Positions 1 to 7,456 of a stretch of 7,760 bases of DNA are shown here, piece after piece. The DNA is taken from the NCBI GenBank assembly GCA_964540005.1, contig CAZILN010000314.1, positions 1 to 7,760 on the forward strand, in the 5' to 3' direction. The position numbers and the translations under genes are program-made. Numbering within the stretch: position 1 is the stretch's first letter; each line of letters starts with the position of its first letter. The stretch comes from CAZILN01 sp964540005 (GTDB taxonomy: Bacteria > Bacteroidota > Bacteroidia > Bacteroidales > SM23-62). The notes below the pieces were generated by a model. It did not search any database. It saw nothing but the letters and a program-made list of their open reading frames with translations, and was not told where the DNA came from.

Positions 1-2
1 TT

Positions 3-41
3 CATAACTGACGTGATGTGAGGTAGCTATTTTTTTTATCC
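3..41. repeat. 39-base imperfect direct repeat, copy 1
   Basis: This copy aligns without gaps to 73-111 at 31 of 39 positions (my count). Shared blocks include GATGT, AGGT, a T-run and a terminal ATCC. The start-to-start spacing is 70 bases. Function is unknown; a dispersed intergenic repeat family is the simplest explanation. Confidence 0.6.
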
Positions 42-72
42 AATACTGAATAAATAGAGAATAATACCGCTA

Positions 73-111
73 CATAGCTAACGCGATGTAAGGTGGCGCT
101 TTTTTATATCC
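73..111. repeat. 39-base imperfect direct repeat, copy 2
   Basis: This is the second copy of the unit at 3-41, with eight substitutions and no gaps. It overlaps a small inverted repeat, TACAT (71-75) and ATGTA (86-90), which copy 1 keeps only as CAT and ATG. It ends 3 bases from the esterase stop codon. Confidence 0.6.
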
Positions 112-113
112 TC

Positions 114-2078
114 CTACTTCCTGCCATAGGTGACACCGGGCCAGTCATCGGTCCGGAAAGGCGAAGCCGGCAGTCCTTCCATATTATACAGGTTCACATC
201 ATCCGGATTGTTGGCCCATCCGTACCTCACAGCCATGGGTTCCGGTACCCTGTCACAGCTTAGTATTACCTTGTTATCCCTGATAAAGCCTTTAGCCCAG
301 TGGAATTTCTTATCCTTTCCAGCCATGGCAAATCCATTGACATAGCCGTACCTGTCATGCACTGTCAATCCAGATCCAACATGGTCGAATTCGAGAATGG
401 CATTAGGACCGTCTATTTTCATTGTTTTATATACCGGTCCGGAATAAACAATATCCTTCCCGTATGCTACATGTAGGGCTGAGAGTGCAAGTCTCATGCC
501 CACGTCCTGTTTATTTGTGGGATGTATGTCATCGGCCTCGCCGATATCGATAATTACAGCCATGCCGGTATTGGGCAGCGACAGGGTCATTAACTGAGCT
601 TCGCGAAGCTCTGCCCAGTCGCTTTCACCAGGTTTATCATTTGCTTTTTGGTAATTGGCCAGCTGAACGAAGAAGAAAGGCATGTCCGGGTTATTCCACT
701 TATCCCGCCAGTCAGTAATCAATAAAGGGAAAATGTAACGGTACTGATAGGCTCTTCCTGCATTTGATTCTCCCTGGTACCAGATAGCTCCCCGTATTGA
801 AAAATTCAAAAAAGGATGGATCATACCATTATACAGTAAGGTAGGATTGGAGTTTGGGCCTATGGAATTCTGAATATTCATTGTCAGATCCACAGGACTT
901 ACTTTAAAGCGCCATTTTCCGGCCAGGCCGATGGATGTCTCTCCTGTAACAAGCTTTATCTGGTTGGGGTTCCCGTATAATCCGCCACCTCCACCGGTAT
1001 CTTCAACCCTCACAGCAATAACATTTTTACCTGTTTTCAGGTATGCAGCGGGCAGCCTGTAGATCCGGGGCTGGCTGTATAAATTCTTCATCTCTCCCAC
1101 CTTATGGCCGTTCACCCAGGTGATATCAGAATCATCAATGGGTCCGAGTTCAAGGATGAGGTCCTTTCCGGCAGTTGCTTCATCAAGTTCAAACTCCTTC
1201 CTGAACCAGACCACACCATCCAGTCCCACCAGACCGGCATTTTCCCACAGGACAGGCAGTTCCATCTCACCCCATGATGACATATCCAGATCCGGGGCTG
1301 CCCACAATGCTTCCCCATCTACCATTCCAGGTTCATCTCCGCCATATTTCTTTACCAGTTCATCCAGTTCGGCCTTTTTCCTGGCTAATTCTTCCTCCGG
1401 TTTTGCAGTCTTAAGATTGTCCACACGCTCCTTAAATTCTTCAACCTGCCCGATTGACCCGGCACTGATCCATGTTTCAACAATGGTCCCACCCCATGAT
1501 GTATGCAGCAGTCCGATCGGGACTCCTGTTTCCTTATGAACATGCCTTCCGAAGAAGTATCCTACCGCAGAAAAGTTGGACAGGGTAGATGGACTGCATT
1601 CCTGCCACTCCCCGCTTTCAACATCATCCACCGGTTTGAATTGCACGTTTTTGGGAGCGCTGAACAATCTTATCCCGGGGTAGTCAGCCGCTTCAATTTC
1701 TGCTTCTGCATTATCGGTCCTGCTTACCGGGAACTCCATATTCGACTGTCCCGAACAGACCCACACATCTCCTATCAGGATGTTTTCAAGTAAAATGGTA
1801 TTCTTACCCTTAATCTTCATCTGGTAAGGGCCCCCTTCCTTCATTGCCGGCAGGCTAATCAGCCATTTACCGTTTTTATCTGCCTTGGTGCTTTCTTCTG
1901 TGTCCCTGAAACTTACGGTGACCTGTTCCCCTTTGTCTGCCCATCCCCATATCCTGCATTCGGCATTTCTCTGCAGGACCATATTGCTTGAGATGATTTT
2001 TGGCAGGCGTACTTCGGCTTTAGCGAACTGGATTATAAACAGGCTTGTCAGAAGAAGAATGATAGATTTGTTTCTCAT
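114..2078 (-). CDS. Secreted sialate O-acetylesterase-family SGNH hydrolase
   Basis: This 654-residue protein is predicted to remove O-acetyl groups from sialic acids or other acetylated sugars in the periplasm or outside the cell. Residues 1-21 form a type I signal peptide: basic start, hydrophobic core, and an AKA cleavage site before EVRLP. There is no lipobox. The SGNH/GDSL-type esterase core is visible as GQSNM (nucleophile Ser112), SWGG (about 194-197), WYQGESN (433-439) and DDIHP (Asp516 or Asp517 with His519). The core is interrupted at about 258-380 by a segment resembling the galactose-binding-like jelly roll of glycosidases (LDGVVWFRKEFEL, then WVNGHKVGE), an arrangement common in Bacteroidetes members. 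A lysine- and glutamate-rich stretch (about 214-245) precedes it. It is the last gene of the putative operon, 52 bases after the UroD-like gene. The family is clear; the true substrate could be acetyl-xylan or another acetylated glycan, since no sialidase or other nan gene is in view. Confidence 0.9.
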   Translation of the reverse strand: MRNKSIILLLTSLFIIQFAKAEVRLPKIISSNMVLQRNAECRIWGWADKGEQVTVSFRDTEESTKADKNGKWLISLPAMKEGGPYQMKIKGKNTILLENILIGDVWVCSGQSNMEFPVSRTDNAEAEIEAADYPGIRLFSAPKNVQFKPVDDVESGEWQECSPSTLSNFSAVGYFFGRHVHKETGVPIGLLHTSWGGTIVETWISAGSIGQVEEFKERVDNLKTAKPEEELARKKAELDELVKKYGGDEPGMVDGEALWAAPDLDMSSWGEMELPVLWENAGLVGLDGVVWFRKEFELDEATAGKDLILELGPIDDSDITWVNGHKVGEMKNLYSQPRIYRLPAAYLKTGKNVIAVRVEDTGGGGGLYGNPNQIKLVTGETSIGLAGKWRFKVSPVDLTMNIQNSIGPNSNPTLLYNGMIHPFLNFSIRGAIWYQGESNAGRAYQYRYIFPLLITDWRDKWNNPDMPFFFVQLANYQKANDKPGESDWAELREAQLMTLSLPNTGMAVIIDIGEADDIHPTNKQDVGMRLALSALHVAYGKDIVYSGPVYKTMKIDGPNAILEFDHVGSGLTVHDRYGYVNGFAMAGKDKKFHWAKGFIRDNKVILSCDRVPEPMAVRYGWANNPDDVNLYNMEGLPASPFRTDDWPGVTYGRK

Positions 2079-2115
2079 GGTATTTGATTAAGTGTATTAG
2101 GTTCAGTCACATGTC

Positions 2116-2139
2116 GATTCAAGTATTGATTCAGGTGTT
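2116..2139. repeat. 12-base tandem duplication across the UroD-like gene stop
   Basis: GATTCAAGTATT (2116-2127) and GATTCAGGTGTT (2128-2139) are adjacent copies matching at 10 of 12 bases. Read on the minus strand in frame, both encode Ile-Asn-Thr-stop, so the true stop at 2133-2131 is followed by a second in-frame stop 12 bases later. It looks like a small slippage duplication of the gene end. Confidence 0.6.
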
Positions 2140-3384
2140 GATCGTGGATAGGGTATCCATCATGGCAATAACATTTTCCACGGGTGTATTGGCCTGGATG
2201 TTATGAACGGTATTGAAAACAAATCCGCCATTTTTCCCGAATATCCTGCAGGTTTCCTCCACCTGTGTCCTTACCTGGTCAGGACTGCCGAATGGCAATA
2301 CTTTCTGGGTATCCACCCCTCCGCCCCAGAAAGTCAGCTTATCACCATAGCTTTCCTTCAGATGGCGGGGGTCCATCCCGGCAGCATTTATTTGAACGGG
2401 ATTGATTATATCGAAGCCGGCTGCTATGAAATCCTTCATCAGGGGTTCCACGGCCCCGCAGGAATGCTTGAAGGTCTTCCACCCTGTATGAGCATGGATC
2501 CAGTCATTCATTTTCCTGTAGTAAGGAGCATATAATGCATTAAATGTAGCATCATCACAAAACTGTTTGTCCTGGGTCCCAAAATCCGTCCCACATAAAA
2601 AAACCACATCCACCTTGTTACCTACGGTATCAAATATCCTCTTCATATTATTTATGGCAATTTCAGTCTGCCTTTCAAATACTGCATGCAGGTAATCCTG
2701 TCTCATCAGTGTGGACATATACCATTCGGTAAGATCACGTATCCCTTTCGGATGCTTCAGCTCCATGGCAGGAACAAGTGCAATGTCCCCTATGGCTGTT
2801 CCACCGAAGCCTGCTACCACAGCCCTTCCCGTGCTGTATGCTTTTTCAATGCTTTCTTTCCAGTACTCCAGGTCCTCATCACTGATCTCAGAAAATTCCT
2901 CAAGATTGTCATGGGGATCAAGCCTGGATTCATCAATGGGCTCCTGCCTGATGATGGCATCAAAAAAGAAACTTGCTTTGGGCATTTTCCCGCTGGCCGG
3001 CGCCGAAGTATCTCCCTCGGGATAAATAAGCAGGTCGCCATTGCTGTCCAGCCGCGCATTAAAATTACCCGGAACCAGTATTTCCTGGTCCCAGAATGTT
3101 TTAAATCCATGCCATCCGGACTGCTCAATACCAAACATATTCTTGCTTCCGCTCACAGATACCGTATCTATATGAAGGGCCGAAATAAGGTCTTCTTCAA
3201 TTTCTCCCAGCATCTGGTAAGGTTCAATAACCTTTACCGGGTGCCTGTCCAGTCCGTAATGCTCTCTTAGTTTTTCGACAATCCTGACGTGAATGCCTGT
3301 TACGGCAGTGGACCCAAAATCCACAGGTATCCTGTCCGGGGTCCTGTGGGACAACGCTGTCCGTATACGTTCCCGTGAGTTCAT
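2131..3384 (-). CDS. Uroporphyrinogen decarboxylase-like (UroD/MtaA superfamily) protein, not HemE
   Basis: This 417-residue cytoplasmic protein belongs to the UroD superfamily of TIM-barrel enzymes, which includes heme-pathway decarboxylases and corrinoid-dependent methyltransferases. The N-terminus (NSRERIRTALSHRTPDRIP) is typical of the non-HemE branch. The RQAGR substrate-binding motif of true HemE is absent; the corresponding region reads RIPVDFGST. Near the C-terminus are HSCGAVEPL (His307, Cys309), a His-x-Cys pair like the zinc ligands of MtaA/MtbA-type methyltransferases, then WGGGVDTQ (353-360) and FNTVHNIQANTPVENV (390-405). The length exceeds the roughly 340-360 residues usual for HemE. 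No corrinoid protein or methyltransferase partner is in the window, so the substrate is unknown. It lies 61 bases after gnd and 52 before the esterase gene, suggesting co-transcription. Superfamily assignment is firm; methyltransferase activity is inference. Confidence 0.87.
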   Translation of the reverse strand: MNSRERIRTALSHRTPDRIPVDFGSTAVTGIHVRIVEKLREHYGLDRHPVKVIEPYQMLGEIEEDLISALHIDTVSVSGSKNMFGIEQSGWHGFKTFWDQEILVPGNFNARLDSNGDLLIYPEGDTSAPASGKMPKASFFFDAIIRQEPIDESRLDPHDNLEEFSEISDEDLEYWKESIEKAYSTGRAVVAGFGGTAIGDIALVPAMELKHPKGIRDLTEWYMSTLMRQDYLHAVFERQTEIAINNMKRIFDTVGNKVDVVFLCGTDFGTQDKQFCDDATFNALYAPYYRKMNDWIHAHTGWKTFKHSCGAVEPLMKDFIAAGFDIINPVQINAAGMDPRHLKESYGDKLTFWGGGVDTQKVLPFGSPDQVRTQVEETCRIFGKNGGFVFNTVHNIQANTPVENVIAMMDTLSTINT

Positions 3385-3445
3385 GACTTTAAAGATAGTA
3401 ATTATGCTAAAAGTCAGAGATACTTAAAAGAATCCTGATCCTGAT

Positions 3446-4897
3446 CTATGCATTGTAGGTAGAAGAAGCTGTGTCCCCTCCCCTGCCGGTCCAGTTGGTA
3501 TGGAAGAACTCTCCCCTGGGTTTATCCACCCGTTCGTAGGTATGTGCGCCAAAATAGTCTCTCTGTGCCTGAAGCAGATTGGCAGGCAGCCGCTCCGACC
3601 TGTAACCGTCAAAATAACTTAATGCCGTGGCAAGGGCAGGAACCGGTATGCCGTTCTCAACAGCAGTAGCTACCACTCTCCTCCAGCCTGCCTGGGCGTT
3701 TTCAATCTTCTCCTTAAAGAATGGATCCAGTAACAGGTTCTCAAGTCCGGGATCCTTATCAAAAGCTTCCTTGATGTTTCCCAGGAATACGGAACGGATG
3801 ATACAGCCACCCCTCCACATCAGGGCAATCCCGCCATAATTCAGGTTCCACCCGAATTCGGCTGCTGCTGCCCTCATCAGCACATAACCCTGGGCATAGG
3901 ATACAATTTTTGCAGCAAACAGTGCCTGCATCAGGTCCCTGATGAATGCTGTTTTATCTCCTTTAAAAACAGGAGCAGGACCTGAAAGCACCTTGGAAGC
4001 CCTGACGCGTTCTTCTTTCTGTGCGGACAGTGTCCGGGCAAAGACCGCCTCTCCTATCAGGGTAAGGGGGATACCTACATCCAGGGCAGCAATGGCCGTC
4101 CATTTTCCGGTTCCTTTTTGTCCGGCTGTATCCAGGATCATATCAACAAGTTCCTCGCCCTTCTCAGTATAACCAAGAATATCTCTTGTGATTTCTATCA
4201 GGTAGGAATCCAGCGGTCCCTCGTTCCACTCTTTAAATACCCCATACATTTCCTGGTTTGACATTCCCAGCAGGTCTTTCATCAGGTGGTAGGTCTCGCA
4301 GATCATCTGCATATCCCCGTACTCTATACCATTGTGTACCATCTTTACAAAATGTCCGGCCCCGTTTTCACCTACCCAGTCACAGCATGGACTCCCATCC
4401 TCTACTTTTGCCGAAATATCCTGGAAGATGTTTTTTACATGCGGCCAGGCTGACGGGGAACCTCCCGGCATTATGGATGGACCAAGAAGGGCTCCTTCTT
4501 CACCCCCCGAAACACCGGTCCCGATATAAAGCAGTCCCTTTTCTTCCACGTATTTAGTCCTGCGGTTGGTATCGGGATAATGTGTGTTGCCCCCGTCAAT
4601 AATGATATCCCCCGGTTCCAGGTGCGGAATCAGCTTGTCTATGAAAGCATCCACGGCTGAACCAGCCTTTACAAGCATCATTACCTTACGGGGCCGCTTC
4701 AGCGACTGAACCAGTTCTTCAATGCTGTGAGCGGCTATGAAATTTTTTCCTGCACCTCGTCCTTCGATGAATTTATCCACTTTCTCAACTGTCCTGTTAA
4801 ATACTGCCACAGTATATCCGTGGCTTTCCATATTCAGTACCAGGTTTTCACCCATGACCGCCAGACCTATCAGTCCGATGTCTGCTAATTTTTCCAT
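3446..4897 (-). CDS. gnd: 6-phosphogluconate dehydrogenase, decarboxylating
   Basis: This cytoplasmic enzyme oxidises and decarboxylates 6-phosphogluconate to ribulose 5-phosphate with reduction of NADP, the last oxidative step of the pentose phosphate pathway. The 483 residues match the long dimeric form. The Rossmann domain opens with GLAVMGENLVLN (11-22), and FNRT (33-36) fits the NADP-preferring form. GTGVSGGEEGALLGPSIMPGG (127-146, with neighbours) is the substrate-binding stretch. KMVHNGIEYGD (185-195) carries the catalytic Lys185 and Glu192. DTAGQKGTGKWT (256-267) is the family signature. Arg446 and His452 in QRDYFGAHTYER correspond to phosphate-binding residues contributed by the partner subunit. 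All expected catalytic positions are present. The start codon follows an A-rich leader without a clear Shine-Dalgarno site, common in Bacteroidetes. The gene begins 38 bases after pdxB. No glucose-6-phosphate dehydrogenase or lactonase gene is alongside in the window. Confidence 0.97.
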   Translation of the reverse strand: MEKLADIGLIGLAVMGENLVLNMESHGYTVAVFNRTVEKVDKFIEGRGAGKNFIAAHSIEELVQSLKRPRKVMMLVKAGSAVDAFIDKLIPHLEPGDIIIDGGNTHYPDTNRRTKYVEEKGLLYIGTGVSGGEEGALLGPSIMPGGSPSAWPHVKNIFQDISAKVEDGSPCCDWVGENGAGHFVKMVHNGIEYGDMQMICETYHLMKDLLGMSNQEMYGVFKEWNEGPLDSYLIEITRDILGYTEKGEELVDMILDTAGQKGTGKWTAIAALDVGIPLTLIGEAVFARTLSAQKEERVRASKVLSGPAPVFKGDKTAFIRDLMQALFAAKIVSYAQGYVLMRAAAAEFGWNLNYGGIALMWRGGCIIRSVFLGNIKEAFDKDPGLENLLLDPFFKEKIENAQAGWRRVVATAVENGIPVPALATALSYFDGYRSERLPANLLQAQRDYFGAHTYERVDKPRGEFFHTNWTGRGGDTASSTYNA

Positions 4898-4935
4898 TTT
4901 GCTTATTATTTTAAGGTTAGTTTATTTAATATTTT

Positions 4936-6075
4936 TCAGCAACAAAAGTCAGTTAATACCTGAAATCCCAGGCTCTCAAGCAGCTTTCCCGTTCCTGCAG
5001 CATCATTCAGTATCCTGACGGTGTAACTTCCCTGCTCCCGCCTGTTTGGATAACTGCCCCTCAGTTCCTCAAACTTACCGGGCTGTGATCGTAGGGCTGT
5101 GTCATCCCTCATAATATCATATGAGTGCGAAACCGCTGCTCTGAGAATATCCTGCCTTTTCAGGCCTGATCCTTCAATAATGATCTCAGGCTGTTCCGGT
5201 TCCGGCACATCCGTAGGGTACCAATCATCCAATCCGAGCTTGAAATGACTGCTCAGGGCCCGGACCGACATACTGGTTCCGTTGGCCTTTCCATCTAAGG
5301 AGTAACCTGCAATATGAGGTGTGGCTATCTCAGCCATAGCCATCAGTTCTTTGTCGATATCGGGTTCATTTTCCCAGACATCGAGAACAGCAGCCCGTAT
5401 GCTCCCGTCTTTAATTGCCTGCTTAAGTACCTGCGTATCTGCCACTTCACCCCTGGATGTATTGATCAGGAAAGACTTTTTCCGAAGGCCTGAAACAAAA
5501 CTGTCATCGACAAGATGGAAGGACTTGTCCCTGCCTTCACTGGTCAGGGGCACATGTAAACTGATGATATCCGAGCCGGCCAGTATTTCATCCAGTGATA
5601 CGAACCGGCCGGGTCCTTCCGCTCTTTCACGGGGAGGGTCATTTAACAGTACTTTCATGCCCAGGCTTTCAGCTATCGCAGCCACTTTGGTTCCCACATG
5701 ACCCACCCCGATGATGCCAATGGTCTGTCCGGAAAGAACCAGTTTTCTGCTGTCGGCCAGGTGGACCAGCACTGACAGCAGGTACTGCGCCACCGAAGCA
5801 GAATTGCATCCGGGTGCATTTGTCCATTTTATTCCTGCCTGCTCGCAATAATCCGTATCAATATGATCATAGCCTATAGTTGCAGTCGCAATGAATGAAA
5901 CCCTGTTTCCCCTGAGAAGTTCTTCATTACAGCGGGTACGCGTCCTTATGATCAGGGCATCTGTCCCGGCCAGCTTATCTTTTGTTATCTGTTTCCCGGG
6001 CATGTAGACAAGTTCGCATCTGTCATCCAGTACAGACCTCAGGAAAGGAACATTTTCATCGGCAACGATCTTCAT
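4936..6075 (-). CDS. pdxB: 4-phosphoerythronate dehydrogenase (PdxB-type D-2-hydroxyacid dehydrogenase)
   Basis: PdxB oxidises 4-phospho-D-erythronate to 2-oxo-3-hydroxy-4-phosphobutanoate in the DXP-dependent route to pyridoxal 5'-phosphate. The 379-residue length is normal for the family. The protein starts MKIVADENVPF, a typical PdxB start. The Rossmann motif is GVGHVG (123-128), with Asp146 as the likely acidic residue for NAD. The catalytic set is visible: Arg208 in NTSRGEV, Glu237 in ENEP and His254 in TPHIAGYSLDGKANGT. The tail from about 285 matches the PdxB dimerisation domain in position and length; it is less conserved and ends in two cysteines. The ATG follows the upstream TAG with no spacing, and an AAGG about 8 bases before it, inside the upstream gene, could serve as a ribosome site, so translation is probably coupled. 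The context with a hydroxyacid epimerase and gnd leaves open another sugar-acid substrate, but PdxB is the best call. Confidence 0.9.
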   Translation of the reverse strand: MKIVADENVPFLRSVLDDRCELVYMPGKQITKDKLAGTDALIIRTRTRCNEELLRGNRVSFIATATIGYDHIDTDYCEQAGIKWTNAPGCNSASVAQYLLSVLVHLADSRKLVLSGQTIGIIGVGHVGTKVAAIAESLGMKVLLNDPPRERAEGPGRFVSLDEILAGSDIISLHVPLTSEGRDKSFHLVDDSFVSGLRKKSFLINTSRGEVADTQVLKQAIKDGSIRAAVLDVWENEPDIDKELMAMAEIATPHIAGYSLDGKANGTSMSVRALSSHFKLGLDDWYPTDVPEPEQPEIIIEGSGLKRQDILRAAVSHSYDIMRDDTALRSQPGKFEELRGSYPNRREQGSYTVRILNDAAGTGKLLESLGFQVLTDFCC

Positions 6076-7344
6076 CTAATACCTTGATTTATCGGCCCAT
6101 AATCCAAGGGCCGGGTTGGAAATATAAAAGACTTCTTCGCCGTCTTCCATCCTGTTGAAACCATCTTTCATAATCCCCGGATCATATTTCTGCAACATAT
6201 TATCCAGTTCATCATAGCTGAATCCGACACCCCTGATCTCCTCTGCAGACAGTTTTTCAGTACAGTAAGTAATGCTGAACCTCCCGTCAGATGAACCGTG
6301 GATCAGGTGGGCAGCGGCGCTCAGGTTGGCCTTCAGATCAGGGTATCTTTCTACCTGTTCCAGTATCCGGGATCGGCTCACATAACCATACTTACGTATC
6401 AGGCCATCGATGATCCTGTCCTCGCCAAATTCTGCCACGCCGGGGGCCAGTACTATCAACTGGCCTCCGTCGGCTATTGCCATCCGTGTGCGGTAGATGC
6501 TCTTGTTCCCCAGCCAGGTGCTTTTATATTCCGATGGGTCCAGGTAAACGACCACCTTATCCAGGGCTTTATCCAGCATGCTGAAGTTAACCTCCAGTGA
6601 CAGCCGGCTGGCCTTTTCAAAGCACTCGTAATCATCCCCGGCATACAGACCCCTGATCTGCAATTTCCCCTTTTCATCAGCACTTACAACGGTCAGAAAA
6701 TAAATGACCGGCATATGCTGTGCAAAATGTTCCGATGCATAGTTTAGCACCCTCCTGACTGGAGTATCAGCCCTGCCCATCATCCTCTCCATACCGTATA
6801 CGGCCCCCAGAAAATGGCTTTTATTAATACCTTCCTGTCCGCCCGTACCCACAAAAATATTCTTATTATAATTAGCCATACCTACCACTTCGTGCGGCAC
6901 CACCTGGCCAACGGACATGATCAGGTCATGCCCTCCCTTAACCAGCATCCTGTTCACCTGGGCGGGCCAGGCATAGTCTATCATACCATCAGAAACTTCC
7001 TTAAGGTAAGAACCGGGCACCTCTCCAAGGGTAACAATATCCTTGCGCCAGTCGTGCACGCGAAACTTACTCGCGGGAACCTCAGGGTACATATGGCTGA
7101 TTTCAGCTTCCGTCATGGCTGCATGGGTGCCCAGGGCCGGGAGTATATCACAAAGCTTATTTCCCAGGTAGCTTTCGGCTGCCTGCATGATGGTACCGGC
7201 AAAAGAATGGAACCGGGTATAATCCGGGGGAATGGCCAGTACTTTTTTGCGCGGACCAATCTTCTCAAAGCACCTAATAATGGCTTCTTCAATATCCTGC
7301 CGGCTTATAATTTCAGTCGCCGATCCTTTCTGGTAATAAATCAT
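6076..7344 (-). CDS. LarA-like nickel-pincer-dependent 2-hydroxyacid racemase/epimerase homologue (DUF2088)
   Basis: This 422-residue cytoplasmic protein resembles lactate racemase LarA, which inverts the alpha carbon of 2-hydroxyacids using a nickel-pincer nucleotide. Key positions look conserved: DYTR (Asp41, Arg44) like the LarA D-x-T-R motif, LGTHAAMTEAE (His74), VVPHEVVG (His151), NYNKNIFVG (Lys161, candidate covalent cofactor lysine) and NKSH (His177, candidate nickel ligand). Characterised members of the superfamily include racemases of lactate, malate, phenyllactate and 2-hydroxyglutarate, and a D-gluconate 2-epimerase. The sequence around Lys161 (ANYNKN) differs from the glycine-rich version of lactate racemase, suggesting a different substrate group. 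Cofactor genes larB, larC and larE are not in the window. It is the first gene of a tight run with pdxB and gnd, so a sugar acid such as gluconate or mannonate is an attractive substrate, by inference only. The family assignment is strong; activity is unproven. Confidence 0.87.
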   Translation of the reverse strand: MIYYQKGSATEIISRQDIEEAIIRCFEKIGPRKKVLAIPPDYTRFHSFAGTIMQAAESYLGNKLCDILPALGTHAAMTEAEISHMYPEVPASKFRVHDWRKDIVTLGEVPGSYLKEVSDGMIDYAWPAQVNRMLVKGGHDLIMSVGQVVPHEVVGMANYNKNIFVGTGGQEGINKSHFLGAVYGMERMMGRADTPVRRVLNYASEHFAQHMPVIYFLTVVSADEKGKLQIRGLYAGDDYECFEKASRLSLEVNFSMLDKALDKVVVYLDPSEYKSTWLGNKSIYRTRMAIADGGQLIVLAPGVAEFGEDRIIDGLIRKYGYVSRSRILEQVERYPDLKANLSAAAHLIHGSSDGRFSITYCTEKLSAEEIRGVGFSYDELDNMLQKYDPGIMKDGFNRMEDGEEVFYISNPALGLWADKSRY

Positions 7345-7384
7345 ATCTGTATTCTATCCTGCGAATCCGGAATTTTTGAATTAC

Positions 7385-7425
7385 GCGAGCGCATTCCCCG
7401 AAGTTCTGCTTCGGGGTTAGCGAGC
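7385..7425. repeat. Hairpin A, palindrome flanked by short direct repeats
   Basis: The arms CCCCGAAG (7396-7403) and CTTCGGGG (7409-7416) form a perfect 8-bp stem around the 5-base loop TTCTG. The hexamer GCGAGC occurs on both sides (7385-7390 and 7420-7425). Neither strand has a T-tract after the stem, so a classic intrinsic terminator is unlikely. The form suggests a dispersed REP-like palindromic element; this is inference. Confidence 0.65.
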
Positions 7426-7456
7426 ACAAATAAAAATAAACAATTAATCGATGATT

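Larger units (their letters stand above)
1..113. other. Non-coding end downstream of the esterase gene
   Basis: This AT-rich stretch follows the esterase stop (TAG at 116-114 on the minus strand). It contains two diverged copies of a 39-base unit and no supported gene. On the minus strand the homopolymer runs are A-tracts, so they would not terminate the esterase transcript. On the plus strand each unit ends in a T-run and could act in a transcript entering from the left, but no strong stem precedes either run. Confidence 0.6.

Noticed and set aside
3..111. The repeat pair as a small CRISPR array
   Set aside because: There are only two copies with eight differences, the T-rich ends are unlike CRISPR repeats, and no cas gene is present.
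1120..1539. A serine- and proline-rich 139-codon plus-strand frame
   Set aside because: It is a shadow of the esterase gene; the Ser/Pro bias arises from reading its reverse complement.
2686..3270. A 194-codon open frame on the plus strand
   Set aside because: It lies wholly antisense to the UroD-like gene, whose motifs are convincing; the plus-strand product resembles no family I know.
3385..3415. Inverted repeat GACTTT/AAAGTC directly before the UroD-like start, with TATCTTTA resembling a Bacteroidetes -7 box
   Set aside because: The arms are only 6 bases with a 19-base loop, and the box would leave almost no leader, so the match is likely chance in AT-rich sequence.
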